A DNA stretch of 64,000 bases from JAJTGZ01 sp964403525 (GCA_964403525.1 CAYOGE010000004.1:1-64000), one strand, 5' to 3'; positions 16,480-25,327 are shown, counted from the stretch's first letter. Program-made: numbers and translations. Notes: a model not told the origin generated them from the letters alone.

Positions 16480-17922
16480 TCAGCGATCCTGCAGCGCCCT
16501 GAGTTCGTCAATGAACAGGGCGTGGCTCCGCGTGCCAAGGCGGAAACAGTCGATCTCAAACTTCTCATTGGGTGAGTGGACGCGGTCATCGTCGAGCCCG
16601 AAGCCCATGAAGATGGTGCTGATGCCCAGCATGCTCTTGAGCATGCCCGCCACCGGGATCGAGCCGCCGCTCTTGATCATCGCCGGGTCGACCGAGGCCG
16701 CACGCTTGAGGGCGCGGCGGGCCGCCTGCAGGTGGACCGAGTCGGTCGGCAGTGTTGCGGGGAAACCGCCGTGGAGGTCCTTGAGGTCCCAGCGGAAGCC
16801 GGGGGGCGTGCGCTCGCGGAGCCAGTTGAAGAAGAGCGACACGGTCTTGTCGGGCTGCTGGTCGGCCACCAGGCGGAAGCTGACCTTTGCCGTTGCGTGG
16901 GCCGGGATGACGGTCTTGGCACCCGCGCCGGTGTAGCCGCCATAGATGCCGTTGATCTCCGCGGTCGGCCGCGCCCACTCGCGCTCCATCGCCGTGTAGC
17001 CCGCCTCACCGACGTCGGCCGCGGGTTGCAGGCCGATCTTGGCGAGCGCCTCCGCGGCGTTGAAGCCGAGTTTGCTCCAGGCAGCCCGCTCATCGGCGGA
17101 GGGCTCGGGGCACCCTTCGTAAAAGCCGGGAATCGTCACGCGGCGGTCGCTGTCCCAGAGTTGGCTGAGGATCTGCACCAGCGCGGTGTTAGGGTTGAGC
17201 ATGCGCCCGCCCCACAGGCCGCTGTGGAGGTCCTGGTTCGGGCCGTGCAGCGTGATCTCGGTGTAGGCGAGGCCGCGGACGCCGTAGGTGATCGCCGGCT
17301 TGCCGCGCCCGAGCATGCCCGTATCGCTGATGAGGCAGACGTCGCAGTCCTTGAACTTCGCCATGTGGTCTTTGACGAAGGGCTCAAGGTTGGTGGAGCC
17401 TGACTCCTCCTCCCCCTCGAGCATGACGGTGAACTTGACGCCGCCGCCGACAAGGTCGGTCACGTGCCGGTAGGCCCGGACGGCTTCCAGAAACGTCATC
17501 ACCTGCCCTTTGTCGTCGACCGCGCCGCGGGCGACAATGCGCCGCCCCGGCCCGCCCGGCTTGCCCTCGCGGATCACCGGCTCAAAGGGGGGGCTCTCCC
17601 AGAGGTCGATCGGATCGACCGGCTGCACGTCGTAGTGCCCGTAGAAGAGCACGTGCGGGCCGCGGTAGTCGGGGCTGCCGGGGCAATGGGCCATCACCAC
17701 CGGGTGCCCGGGCTTGTCGGCCGTGCCGGTCGGCACAACCTCAGAGCCGAAGCCGCAGTCTTTCAGGTAGTCCGCCGCCCACTGCGCGGCCCGTTTGCAA
17801 TCAACTGCGTAGTGCGGGTCGGTGCTGATGGAAGGGATGCGCAGCCATTCGTCGAGACGCTGGAGCGAAGCGGTCTCTTCGTCGGCGAGGAACTTGAGCA
17901 CGCGGTCGACCTGTGGTGGCAT
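16480..17922 (-). CDS. M20 family metallopeptidase (dipeptidase)
   Basis: The product is 480 aa from the ATG at 17922, with GGAGG 9 nt upstream. Metal-site motifs are present in order: FYGHYDVQPVD (His, Asp), RGAVDDKGQ (bridging Asp), LEGEEESGS (catalytic Glu pair) and a late His in VHSPNEKFEID. DLHSGLWGG marks the dimerisation domain of the ArgE/CNDP-like branch. It is a cytoplasmic zinc-dependent dipeptidase or deacylase that hydrolyses short peptides. Length agrees with the family. It is encoded alone, convergent with the small gene at 16102. Confidence 0.93.
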   Translation of the reverse strand: MPPQVDRVLKFLADEETASLQRLDEWLRIPSISTDPHYAVDCKRAAQWAADYLKDCGFGSEVVPTGTADKPGHPVVMAHCPGSPDYRGPHVLFYGHYDVQPVDPIDLWESPPFEPVIREGKPGGPGRRIVARGAVDDKGQVMTFLEAVRAYRHVTDLVGGGVKFTVMLEGEEESGSTNLEPFVKDHMAKFKDCDVCLISDTGMLGRGKPAITYGVRGLAYTEITLHGPNQDLHSGLWGGRMLNPNTALVQILSQLWDSDRRVTIPGFYEGCPEPSADERAAWSKLGFNAAEALAKIGLQPAADVGEAGYTAMEREWARPTAEINGIYGGYTGAGAKTVIPAHATAKVSFRLVADQQPDKTVSLFFNWLRERTPPGFRWDLKDLHGGFPATLPTDSVHLQAARRALKRAASVDPAMIKSGGSIPVAGMLKSMLGISTIFMGFGLDDDRVHSPNEKFEIDCFRLGTRSHALFIDELRALQDR

Positions 17923-18021
17923 GGGCTGGCCCTCCGTGAGCAGAGAGCGTAGCGCACCCATGCCCGGCCCTCAGGCGCACAGACTGCGCCGAGCGGAGGT
18001 GCAGCCGGGCGGTAAACGGCG

Positions 18022-18498
18022 CTACCGGATGACGGGATAGGGGTTGTGCGACCGGACTGGCCTGCCGCAATCGGGGCAGATCGTCGGTCCGGTCTTTCCG
18101 GCAAACTCGTTAAGAAGGACCCACGTCGGATGGTCCTTGATGGTGCCGTCCTTCGCCCAGAAGCACGGTTCGGCAAGGTACAGCGTGTTGCGCCCCGTCT
18201 TGGGATTGACGTAGGGGAACGACTTCCCGTCGGGGAGCCGGAACTTCTCGATCAGCTCGCCGGTTTCAGAATCGATCACCGCACGGACTTCTGAGGCGCT
18301 GGCCGCGGTCTCGCCACCCAGGAAGCTGGTAACGATGTAGACCGAGAGCGCCAGCAAGACGACGACGCAGACGATCGCGACGATCTTGTTCTTGCGATCG
18401 GACGCGGATGCAGGAGCGCTGGTTGACTTGGCCTGCCCCGACCCGGGCTGCGATTCTTCGATGCCCGAGAGGAGCGATCCCTTGCCGTGTGAAGCCAT
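18022..18498 (-). CDS. Single-pass membrane protein downstream of a pseudopilin
   Basis: The product is 158 aa. The N-terminal 38 residues are polar and Ser/Ala-rich. Residues about 39-61 form one membrane helix (VAIVCVVVLLALSVYIVTSF). The extracytoplasmic part has a tight aromatic/proline-rich core (LPDGKSFPYVNPKTGRNTLY, CFWAKDG) and ends with a CPDCGRPV zinc-ribbon-like knuckle. No family is recognised. It lies 18 bp after the pseudopilin gene at 18517-19626, so the two are probably co-transcribed and this protein may be a partner of the pseudopilus. Confidence 0.7.
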   Translation of the reverse strand: MASHGKGSLLSGIEESQPGSGQAKSTSAPASASDRKNKIVAIVCVVVLLALSVYIVTSFLGGETAASASEVRAVIDSETGELIEKFRLPDGKSFPYVNPKTGRNTLYLAEPCFWAKDGTIKDHPTWVLLNEFAGKTGPTICPDCGRPVRSHNPYPVIR

Positions 18499-18516
18499 GA
18501 TGATTGAGCCTTTGGC

Positions 18517-19626
18517 TTACGGAACGATGTAGGGAGTAGCGGTGCTCGCGGAGTCGTAACGGTTTGCCCACTTTGAGCGGGCGGTGAGCCAGAAGCGACC
18601 GTTGGTGCGGATCTTCGTGCCGGTGGGGAACCAGAAGTCCGGGTCGATCGCGTCTTCGTCGCTCATCGACGCGCCAGAACCGTCAAAGAACGCCAGATTA
18701 CCCACCACGCCCTTGCTGCTGGGGTCGGTGGGGCTCTTCTTCGGGCCGTGACGGAATGCGTAAACGCGTGCGTCCTTGATCACGGCGGGATTGGCCACGT
18801 GAGCTGAGCGGAGCGACTCGCCTGGCGCGGCGACGCGGTTGAGCCCCTTGCTGCAGTTGGAAGCGTCCTGGTAGTACCAGCCGCCGACATCCTGGAACAT
18901 GCCGCCGAAGCTGGCGGTCATCGAAAAATCAAAGTCGGGGGCCTGCTGCTGGTCGGCGTAGCGGTGGCCGCCGTAGAGCGCAACCTTGTGCGAACCGATG
19001 CGGTTGAGCTGAGGGATGAAGCCGCCGCGGTCGGTCTCCGGGCGCGGCCCGGTGCCGATGAGGCTGTTGTGCGTGGTGGAGGTGAACTGGGTCGACATGT
19101 TGTAGGAGATCATGCGCCCGTCGGTCACGTTGCTGGCGCCGCCGTTTGAGTAGACCACGGACTTGATGTTGTTCTGCGGATCGCGGAACTGCTCAAGGTC
19201 GCGCAGCCACATCAGACGTTCGCCGCGTGCGTTCTGGCTGCCGTCGCCGATCGCGTTGGGGCCGGCGTAGCCGAAGTACTCGGCCATCGGGCCCATCCAG
19301 TCGTAGATCTGGGTGGCGCTGCCGTTGAATCGAGACGAATAGCTCTTGACGTACCCGGCGCCGTCGGTCGGTGCCGCCGAAGGGAGGCAGTCAAAGCCGC
19401 TGGTCATCGGCGAGCCGATCAGCCAGTCCTTGTTGTCCGCGGCGTACCCGTGCAGGCCGCCGGCGAGGTTCTTGAGCTTGACCAGGTCGGCGATCTTCCT
19501 CGCTTCGTTGCGCGCACCCGAGAGCGCGGGGAGCAGGATGCTCACCAGCAGCGCGATGATGGCGATGACCACCAGCAGTTCGATCAGCGTAAATCCGCTG
19601 CGGTTGCGCGTCGTTGACCCGGCCAT
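18517..19626 (-). CDS. Type II secretion-like pseudopilin (prepilin-type N-methylation protein)
   Basis: The product is 369 aa from the ATG at 19626, which has GGAG 6 nt upstream; further in-frame starts to 19728 are not supported. The class III signal is clear: a short basic leader, then GFTLIELLVVIAIIALLVSI, with cleavage expected after Gly and methylation of Phe. It is followed by ILLPALSGARNEARKI. The globular domain is long compared with classical GspG, as is usual in planctomycetes, where many such proteins occur. A second, shorter member with an almost identical leader lies at 43914. It is membrane-bound and needs a prepilin peptidase that is not encoded here. Confidence 0.88.
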   Translation of the reverse strand: MAGSTTRNRSGFTLIELLVVIAIIALLVSILLPALSGARNEARKIADLVKLKNLAGGLHGYAADNKDWLIGSPMTSGFDCLPSAAPTDGAGYVKSYSSRFNGSATQIYDWMGPMAEYFGYAGPNAIGDGSQNARGERLMWLRDLEQFRDPQNNIKSVVYSNGGASNVTDGRMISYNMSTQFTSTTHNSLIGTGPRPETDRGGFIPQLNRIGSHKVALYGGHRYADQQQAPDFDFSMTASFGGMFQDVGGWYYQDASNCSKGLNRVAAPGESLRSAHVANPAVIKDARVYAFRHGPKKSPTDPSSKGVVGNLAFFDGSGASMSDEDAIDPDFWFPTGTKIRTNGRFWLTARSKWANRYDSASTATPYIVP

Positions 19627-19860
19627 GGGCATCTCCAGTTTGCGGACAGTGATCACGGTCGCCAGCGGCAGTAGAACACTCGACGCCGGCACGGGAGTAA
19701 GGGTAGCAGACAAACCGCACGAATACACATGAAGTGAACGCCTGAACCGATCCTTTACGCACGTTGGGGTGGCAAAGGTTGCCCGGCTTCCCAGAAAGAT
19801 GCCTCAGGGTACACGGTACGGGCACAGCACCCTACTTTAGGGGGTATTGTGGATGACCTG

Positions 19861-21006
19861 TCAATTCGACCCCAAAGCTCCCTCGACCGGGACAAGGTCG
19901 ATGCTCACGGGATAGTGGTCGGAGGCGTAGCCGGGGGGAGGGGGTGTGGTGCGATAGTCGGCCTTCGCGTCGCGTGCGGGCATGCCAAGCACAAAGCGTG
20001 AGGAGAGGACGAGCTCGGGCTTGATGTTGGCGTTGTAGTAAATGTGGTCGATGCAGCGCGACGTCGTGTGGGTCATCGTGGCGCGGTCTTGCGGGTTGCG
20101 GTCGCTCCAGATGCTCGGCATGCGGGCCGCCTCAAACGGCTTCAGCGCTCCCTGGTTGAGCGTGGCGTTGCAGTCACCCAGCACGAGGATGTTGGCCTGC
20201 GGCTTCTGCTTGACGATCGCGTCAGCGAGGTCGATGACGCCCTTGGCCTCAGCCGCCCGCTGTAGGTCATAGTCGCGGCCGCTTTTGAGGTGGACGACAA
20301 AGAGGGTCAGCTCGTAGCTGGCGGATCGGGCCTCGGGCTTGCCCGCCTTCTTGAGCAGGTCACTGACAGAGGTGTTGGGGACCTCGATGGTCACCTCCAG
20401 CGGCGAGCGCTTGAACTCGTACTCGGTGCCGGCTTCTTTGTTCGCGTCGCGCCCCCACTTCTCGGGCTGCTTGCCGCCGAGCTTCTTGTGCGTGAACGTG
20501 CGGACGCTCTTGATCGGAAAACGCGAGAGAACGGCCTGCTCGATGCCGCGGGGGTCGCCGGCATCGACCGAGGCGATGTACTCGTAGCCAAGCCCCTTGA
20601 GCCAACCGTCGCGGAACCACTTGACGGCCGCTTCAGACTCGACCTCCTGCAGGCAGAGGATGTCCGAATCGATGAGGCGGATGGCGTCGGCCGCGGCCTT
20701 GAGCTGGTCGGCGGGCTTGGTGGAGTCTTTGTCCTCAAACGTGCCGGAGAGCGCGGGGTCGTCCTTGTCGTCGAAGAGGTTCTCGACGTTGAAGGTGGTG
20801 ATGCGGATCGCACCGGTCGTCTTGGCGGGTGCCTGCTTGACGCCGAAGCGGATGGTGCTGGTCGGGTCTGCGGCGGGCAACGCGGGCGTTGCCGGTACGG
20901 CCGCGGGCGGGGCCTTGAGCCCGGGCTGCGAGAGCATGGCGGCGACGGCGACGGTGGCGACAGCGACGACGCCGATGACGAGCTGCACGGGCTTGGTGAC
21001 GGGCAT
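19861..21006 (-). CDS. Endonuclease/exonuclease/phosphatase (EEP) family protein, membrane-anchored or exported
   Basis: The product is 381 aa with an N-terminal signal or anchor (VQLVIGVVAVATVAVAAML) followed by a Pro/Ala spacer. EEP motifs are visible in order: ITTFNVENLFDDKDDP, LCLQEVESEAAV (metal Glu), a central FVVHLKSGRD, LVLGDCNATL (Asp, Asn) and YASDHYPVSIDL (catalytic Asp-His). It is a metal-dependent phosphodiesterase-like enzyme; nuclease versus phosphatase cannot be told. A TACCCT box lies 5 nt before the ATG, so the mRNA is probably leaderless. It is back to back with ispH, with only 51 bp between the starts. Confidence 0.88.
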   Translation of the reverse strand: MPVTKPVQLVIGVVAVATVAVAAMLSQPGLKAPPAAVPATPALPAADPTSTIRFGVKQAPAKTTGAIRITTFNVENLFDDKDDPALSGTFEDKDSTKPADQLKAAADAIRLIDSDILCLQEVESEAAVKWFRDGWLKGLGYEYIASVDAGDPRGIEQAVLSRFPIKSVRTFTHKKLGGKQPEKWGRDANKEAGTEYEFKRSPLEVTIEVPNTSVSDLLKKAGKPEARSASYELTLFVVHLKSGRDYDLQRAAEAKGVIDLADAIVKQKPQANILVLGDCNATLNQGALKPFEAARMPSIWSDRNPQDRATMTHTTSRCIDHIYYNANIKPELVLSSRFVLGMPARDAKADYRTTPPPPGYASDHYPVSIDLVPVEGALGSN

Positions 21007-21011
21007 GGCCG

Positions 21012-21017
21012 AGGGTA
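21012..21017 (-). promoter_or_regulatory. -10 box TACCCT for the EEP gene, leaderless-type
   Basis: TACCCT lies 5 nt before the ATG at 21006 on the minus strand. No Shine-Dalgarno fits in the gap. Confidence 0.5.
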
Positions 21018-21046
21018 TGCGTGCGCAGGATGTGGCGGTGCATTCC

Positions 21047-21052
21047 TACACT
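21047..21052 (+). promoter_or_regulatory. -10 box TACACT for ispH, leaderless-type
   Basis: TACACT lies 5 nt before the GTG start of ispH. Together with the minus-strand box at 21012-21017 it forms a very compact divergent promoter pair. Confidence 0.5.
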
Positions 21053-21057
21053 GGCGG

Positions 21058-22134
21058 GTGAAGCTGATCCTTGCAAATCCGAGGGGGTTTTGTGCCGGCG
21101 TGCACATGGCGGTAGACGTTGTGGGGATCCTTCTCGACACGTGCCCCGAGGTGCCGGTGTACGTCTACCACGAGATCGTGCACAACCGGCACGTGGTCGA
21201 CCGCTTTGTCGACCGCGGCGCGGTGTTTGTTGAGAGCCTTGAGGATGTGCCCAACGGGTCGCTGGTGGTCTTCTCTGCCCACGGCGTGTCACCGGCGATG
21301 CGCCGGCTCGCTGATGCGCGCGGGCTGATCAGTGTCGACGCCACGTGCCCGCTGGTGACCAAGGTGCACAGCGAGGCCGTGCGGTACGCCCGCCAGGGGT
21401 ACCAGATTCTGCTGGTTGGGCACCGCAACCACCAGGAAGTGATCGGCACAATGGGCGAGGCGCCGGAGGCGACGCAGGTGGTCGAGAGCGCGGCGGACAT
21501 CCCGCGCCTGACGATCAAGGACCCGTCGAAGCTGGTCTACCTGACGCAGACAACGCTGAGCACCGACGACGCGGGGGAGATCATCGATGCGCTCAAGCGG
21601 GCGTTCCCGCTGATCAAGGAGCCGCCGGGGAGCGACATCTGCTACGCGACGACCAACCGGCAGGCGGCGGTGCGGCAGATCGCCCCCGAGTGCGACGCTG
21701 TGCTGGTCGTCGGCAGCCGCAACAGCAGCAACAGCGTGCGATTGACGGAGATCGCACAGAACGTTGGGACGAAGGCGTTCCTGCTCGACGACGCGAGCGA
21801 GGTGCGCGACGAGTGGTTCGCGGGCACCCCCGGCGACGGTCGCAAGGCGACGGTGCTTGTGACGGCGGGTGCGAGCGCGCCCGAAGACCTTGTCGCGGAG
21901 CTGTGCCGCACGCTGCTTTCGCGGTTTCCTTCAGACGATGCTTCGAGCCAGGGGATTGAGCAGCGCGACATCGTGAGCGAGGATGTGGAGTTCGGCCTGC
22001 CGGTGGCGCTCAAGCGGCTGATGCGCGAGAAGGGGATCGACCCGGAAGGGCGGCGCATCCGGGTGGGCAACTACCAGATCACACAGTCGGCGTACGGGGC
22101 GGTGCCGCTGACAGTGAACGGGGAGAGGCACTAG
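21058..22134 (+). CDS. ispH: 4-hydroxy-3-methylbut-2-enyl diphosphate reductase
   Basis: The product is 358 aa from the GTG at 21058 (MKLILANPRGFCAGV). The same frame is open far upstream but that part is antisense to the EEP gene. The three [4Fe-4S] cysteines are Cys12, Cys97 and Cys195, and the substrate motifs HEIVHN, VGHRNHQEV and GSRNSSNS are intact. It makes IPP and DMAPP from HMBPP in the last step of the MEP isoprenoid pathway in the cytoplasm. The family is usually about 310-320 aa; here about 40 extra residues follow the core (EDVEFGLPVALKRLMREKGI onward). A leaderless start is likely (TACACT 5 nt upstream). Confidence 0.95.
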   Translation: MKLILANPRGFCAGVHMAVDVVGILLDTCPEVPVYVYHEIVHNRHVVDRFVDRGAVFVESLEDVPNGSLVVFSAHGVSPAMRRLADARGLISVDATCPLVTKVHSEAVRYARQGYQILLVGHRNHQEVIGTMGEAPEATQVVESAADIPRLTIKDPSKLVYLTQTTLSTDDAGEIIDALKRAFPLIKEPPGSDICYATTNRQAAVRQIAPECDAVLVVGSRNSSNSVRLTEIAQNVGTKAFLLDDASEVRDEWFAGTPGDGRKATVLVTAGASAPEDLVAELCRTLLSRFPSDDASSQGIEQRDIVSEDVEFGLPVALKRLMREKGIDPEGRRIRVGNYQITQSAYGAVPLTVNGERH

Positions 22135-22199
22135 CCACTCACCACGAGTCATTCGTGGAAAGCAAGTCTCCATCGACCGGCCTGCGAAGGCATGTTCCC

Positions 22200-22205
22200 T
22201 AGGAT
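22200..22205 (+). promoter_or_regulatory. -10 box TAGGAT for rlmN, leaderless-type
   Basis: TAGGAT lies 7 nt before the TTG start at 22213. No Shine-Dalgarno is present. Confidence 0.4.
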
Positions 22206-22212
22206 GCTGTGA

Positions 22213-23490
22213 TTGTCTGAGACTCCCGCCAATCCGATGCTCCCCCACTTCTTCGACTTCACGCCGGAGAGCTTTGCGGCGTGGTGCGCCGAGCGGCGGA
22301 TGCCGGCGTTCCGGGCCAAGCAGGTCTTTGAGTGGGTGTACGCCAAGGGGATCGTCGACCCGGCCGCCATGACGAATCTGTCGGTGCTCGACCGCAAGAC
22401 GCTGGCGGAGGGGTTGCGATTTCTCACGGGCACGGTGGTACAGCGCCAAGATGCGACGGACGGCACGACGAAGCTGCTGATCGCTTGGGAGGAGGGGCAG
22501 TCGCGAGTCGCTGGTCGCGAATCGCTAGAGGGGGAAGGGGATGGGAAGACTGTTTCACTGACTGTCGCTGGGGCGAAGGACGAGCGGAAAACGACCGAGT
22601 GCGTGATGATCCCGTCGGAGGACCGGCGGACGGCGTGCATCTCGTCACAGGTCGGTTGCCCTGTTGGGTGCAAGTTCTGCGCGTCGGGCGTGGGCGGGCT
22701 CGAGAGCAACCTGACGGGCGGGCGGATCGTTGAGCAGGTGTGGTGGCTGCGCGAGATGCTGCGGTCGCACCCGATGACCGACACCCGCGTGCCCGAGCGC
22801 GGGCCGACAAAGGGTGGCTTCGGTAACACGCCGCTGGTGCACGAGTTCCCGCGGATCACCAACGTGGTGTTCATGGGGATGGGTGAGCCGCTGGCGAACT
22901 TCGGTCCGGTGATGCACGCGGTGAAGGTGATCACCGCGCTGTGGGGGCACGCCATCAGCGCCCGCAAGGTGACGATCTCGACCGTCGGGCTCCCCAAGGC
23001 GATCGAACGCCTCGCCGCCGAGTGCGAGGTGCCGATCACGCTCGCCCTCTCGCTGCACGCGACGACCGACGAGATCAGGCGCTCGCTTATCCCGTGGGCG
23101 GAGTACAGCACGATCGAGCAGCTGCTCGCCTCGTGCCAGAAGTGGTTCGACAAGACCGGGCGCGAGATCACGCTGGAGTACACGCTGCTTCGCGGCGTGA
23201 ACGACCGGCCCGAGCACGCGCAGGAGCTCGCCCGCCTGGCGGCGACGATGCGGGCCAACGTGAACATCATCCGCTACAACGAGGTGCCGGGGATGCCCTT
23301 TGGCAGGCCGCTGACCGACGACGTGCACCGTTTTCAGGAGGTGCTGCGCGGGCGCGGGGTGAACAGCCACATCCGCGCGTCGCGCGGGCGCGACATCGCC
23401 GCGGCGTGCGGGCAGCTCCGCTACGAGGACAAGCGGCAAGGCGGGAAGGGCGAGCCGGCCGCAGCAGGTGCGGGGGGTCGGCGTGACTAG
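22213..23490 (+). CDS. rlmN: Dual-specificity 23S rRNA/tRNA adenine C2-methyltransferase (radical SAM)
   Basis: The product is 425 aa from the TTG at 22213; an ATG at 22237 is the alternative. The radical-SAM motif is CPVGCKFC (Cys149, Cys153, Cys156), with VFMGMGEPLAN for SAM binding and ISTVGLPKAI. The C-terminal RGRDIAAACGQL carries the second catalytic cysteine of RlmN. It methylates A2503 of 23S rRNA and A37 of some tRNAs. It is longer than E. coli RlmN (384 aa) because of two insertions: about 25-30 residues at 94-126, and about 25 between the SAM cluster and the GMGEP motif (near GPTKGGFGN). The first contains a DNA direct repeat. Confidence 0.94.
   Translation: MSETPANPMLPHFFDFTPESFAAWCAERRMPAFRAKQVFEWVYAKGIVDPAAMTNLSVLDRKTLAEGLRFLTGTVVQRQDATDGTTKLLIAWEEGQSRVAGRESLEGEGDGKTVSLTVAGAKDERKTTECVMIPSEDRRTACISSQVGCPVGCKFCASGVGGLESNLTGGRIVEQVWWLREMLRSHPMTDTRVPERGPTKGGFGNTPLVHEFPRITNVVFMGMGEPLANFGPVMHAVKVITALWGHAISARKVTISTVGLPKAIERLAAECEVPITLALSLHATTDEIRRSLIPWAEYSTIEQLLASCQKWFDKTGREITLEYTLLRGVNDRPEHAQELARLAATMRANVNIIRYNEVPGMPFGRPLTDDVHRFQEVLRGRGVNSHIRASRGRDIAAACGQLRYEDKRQGGKGEPAAAGAGGRRD
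22500..22528 (+). repeat. Two-copy direct repeat inside rlmN insertion
   Basis: GTCGCGAGTCGCTG (22500-22513) is followed at once by GTCGCGAATCGCTAG (22514-22528), in frame, encoding SRVAGRESL. It sits in a segment that standard RlmN proteins lack. Confidence 0.6.
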
Positions 23491-23560
23491 CTTCTACTGA
23501 CATTGACGCCGCTCGTGCGCGGCTGCTCCGAGGGATGCTCGGTTGCGTGCTGCGCCGAAC

Positions 23561-23590
23561 CCACTACCCTCGCAGAGCCGAGGGTAGTGG
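23561..23590. repeat. Perfect 12-bp hairpin upstream of prfC
   Basis: CCACTACCCTCG and CGAGGGTAGTGG pair perfectly around a CAGAGC loop. There is no T-tract, so it is either a weak rlmN end signal or a leader/regulatory structure 62 nt before the prfC start. The left arm also holds a TACCCT. Confidence 0.6.
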
Positions 23591-23652
23591 CACCCGATCC
23601 GAAGGCTCACCCCACCTCTTCTCCCGATCGAACCACCCTCTGGGTTTCTCTC

Positions 23653-25278
23653 ATGGCCACCGATACCACCACCCTTCCCCGCCGCACGTTCGCGATCATC
23701 TCTCACCCAGACGCGGGCAAGACCACGCTCACCGAGAAGCTGCTGCTCTACGGCGGCGCGCTCGGGCTGGCCGGGTCTGTTACGGCCCGAAAGGACCAGC
23801 GGGCGACCACCAGCGACTGGATGGAACTGGAGAAGCAGCGCGGCATCTCGATCAGCTCGACGGTGCTGCAGTTTGACTATGACGGCTACCGGGTGAACCT
23901 GCTCGACACGCCGGGGCACAAAGACTTCTCCGAGGACACCTACCGCGTGCTGACGGCGGTTGACGCGGCGGTGATGGTGATCGACGCGGCGAAGGGCATC
24001 GAGCCGCAGACGCGGAAGCTGTTTGAGATCTGCCGCAAACGCGGCGTGCCGATCTTCACGTTCATGAACAAGTGCGACCGTCCGACGCGCGACCCGATCG
24101 ACCTGCTCGACGAGCTCGAGAAGGTGCTGGGGATCGGCGCGTTCCCGGTCAACTGGCCGCTGGGGAACGGGCCGAGCTTCAAGGGCGTGTACGACCGGCT
24201 GACGCACCAGGCGCACCTGTTCGAGCGGACGTCGGGCGGGGCGTACGTCGCGCCGGTTGAGGTGAAGGGGATCGACGACCCCGCGCTGCGCGAGCGGATG
24301 GACGAACACGTCTACCGCCAGAGCCGCGACGAGATCGAGATGCTCGCGGGCGCCGGCGAGACGTTCGACGAGCAGCGCGTGCTCGAGGGCAAGGTGACGC
24401 CGGTCTACTTCGGCAGCGCGATGAACAACTTCGGCGTGCAGCTGATGCTCGACGGGTTTCTGGCGCACTCGCCGCCGCCGGGCCCGCGACTGGCGCGGGC
24501 AACCGAGACCGGCGCCGAGCGGATGATCGAGCCGGGCGACGAGACGTTCAGCGGGTTCGTCTTCAAGATCCAGGCGAACATGGACCCGCGCCACCGCGAC
24601 CGCATCGCCTTCATCCGCATTGTGTCAGGCGCGTTCACACGCGAGATGACCACCACCCACGTGCAGAGCGGCAAAAAGATCAGGCTGTCGAACGCGCAGA
24701 AGCTCTTCGGCCAGGACCGCGAGACGGTTGAAGAGGGGCGCGCCGGCGACGTGGTGGGCATCGTCGGGCACGACGGCCTGCGCATCGGCGACACGCTGAG
24801 CGACGACCGCACGATCGTCTACGACGAGATTCCCAAGTTTCCGCCGGAGGTCTTCCAGTACGTGCACAACCCGCAGCCGGGTAACTCCAAGAAGTACAAG
24901 CTCGGGCTGGAGCAGCTGCTGCAGGAGGGCGTGGTGCAGGTGCTCAACGTGGGCACGGAGCAGACCAAGCGCCCGCTGCTGACGGCCGTCGGCGTGCTGC
25001 AGTTTGAGGTCTTCCAGTACCGCATGAAATCGGAGTACGGCGCAGAAACACGCCTTGAGCCCTCGCGCTGGACCACCGCCCGGTGGTGGCGCAAGAAGGA
25101 CGCCCCGGAGGGCTGGCTGCCGGAACTGCCGATGGACGCCGCCCACGCCACCGACCGCGACGAGCAGCCGGTGGTGCTCTTCGCCGACGAGTGGGCGCTC
25201 AAGCACTTCGCCTCCCGGAACCCCGACCTTGAGTTCTTCACGGTGGCACCGTCTTCTTCGTCCGGCCCTGCCCGGTGA
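23653..25278 (+). CDS. prfC: Peptide chain release factor 3 (RF3 GTPase)
   Basis: The product is 541 aa from the ATG at 23653 (MATDTTTLPRRTFAIISHPDAGKTT); the frame upstream is open but unlike the family. GTPase motifs: SHPDAGKTTLTEK (G1), RGISISSTV (G2), LDTPGHKDFSEDTYR (G3) and FMNKCDRP (G4). Domains II and III follow, matching E. coli RF3 (529 aa) in length. It releases RF1/RF2 from the ribosome after termination. No good Shine-Dalgarno is visible; the leader holds a perfect hairpin at 23561. Confidence 0.96.
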   Translation: MATDTTTLPRRTFAIISHPDAGKTTLTEKLLLYGGALGLAGSVTARKDQRATTSDWMELEKQRGISISSTVLQFDYDGYRVNLLDTPGHKDFSEDTYRVLTAVDAAVMVIDAAKGIEPQTRKLFEICRKRGVPIFTFMNKCDRPTRDPIDLLDELEKVLGIGAFPVNWPLGNGPSFKGVYDRLTHQAHLFERTSGGAYVAPVEVKGIDDPALRERMDEHVYRQSRDEIEMLAGAGETFDEQRVLEGKVTPVYFGSAMNNFGVQLMLDGFLAHSPPPGPRLARATETGAERMIEPGDETFSGFVFKIQANMDPRHRDRIAFIRIVSGAFTREMTTTHVQSGKKIRLSNAQKLFGQDRETVEEGRAGDVVGIVGHDGLRIGDTLSDDRTIVYDEIPKFPPEVFQYVHNPQPGNSKKYKLGLEQLLQEGVVQVLNVGTEQTKRPLLTAVGVLQFEVFQYRMKSEYGAETRLEPSRWTTARWWRKKDAPEGWLPELPMDAAHATDRDEQPVVLFADEWALKHFASRNPDLEFFTVAPSSSSGPAR

Positions 25279-25315
25279 GGCTGTCGGGTGCGCGGCAACC
25301 GGCGGCGCATTCGGC

Positions 25316-25321
25316 TAACCT
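25316..25321 (+). promoter_or_regulatory. -10 box TAACCT, leaderless-type
   Basis: TAACCT lies 6 nt before the GTG at 25328, within the 49-bp gap after prfC. Confidence 0.5.
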
Positions 25322-25327
25322 CCCGGC

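Noticed and set aside
20290..21057. N-terminal 256 codons in frame with ispH
   Set aside because: This part is antisense to the EEP gene and unlike IspH. The GTG at 21058 starts exactly where the family begins and carries a -10 box 5 nt upstream.
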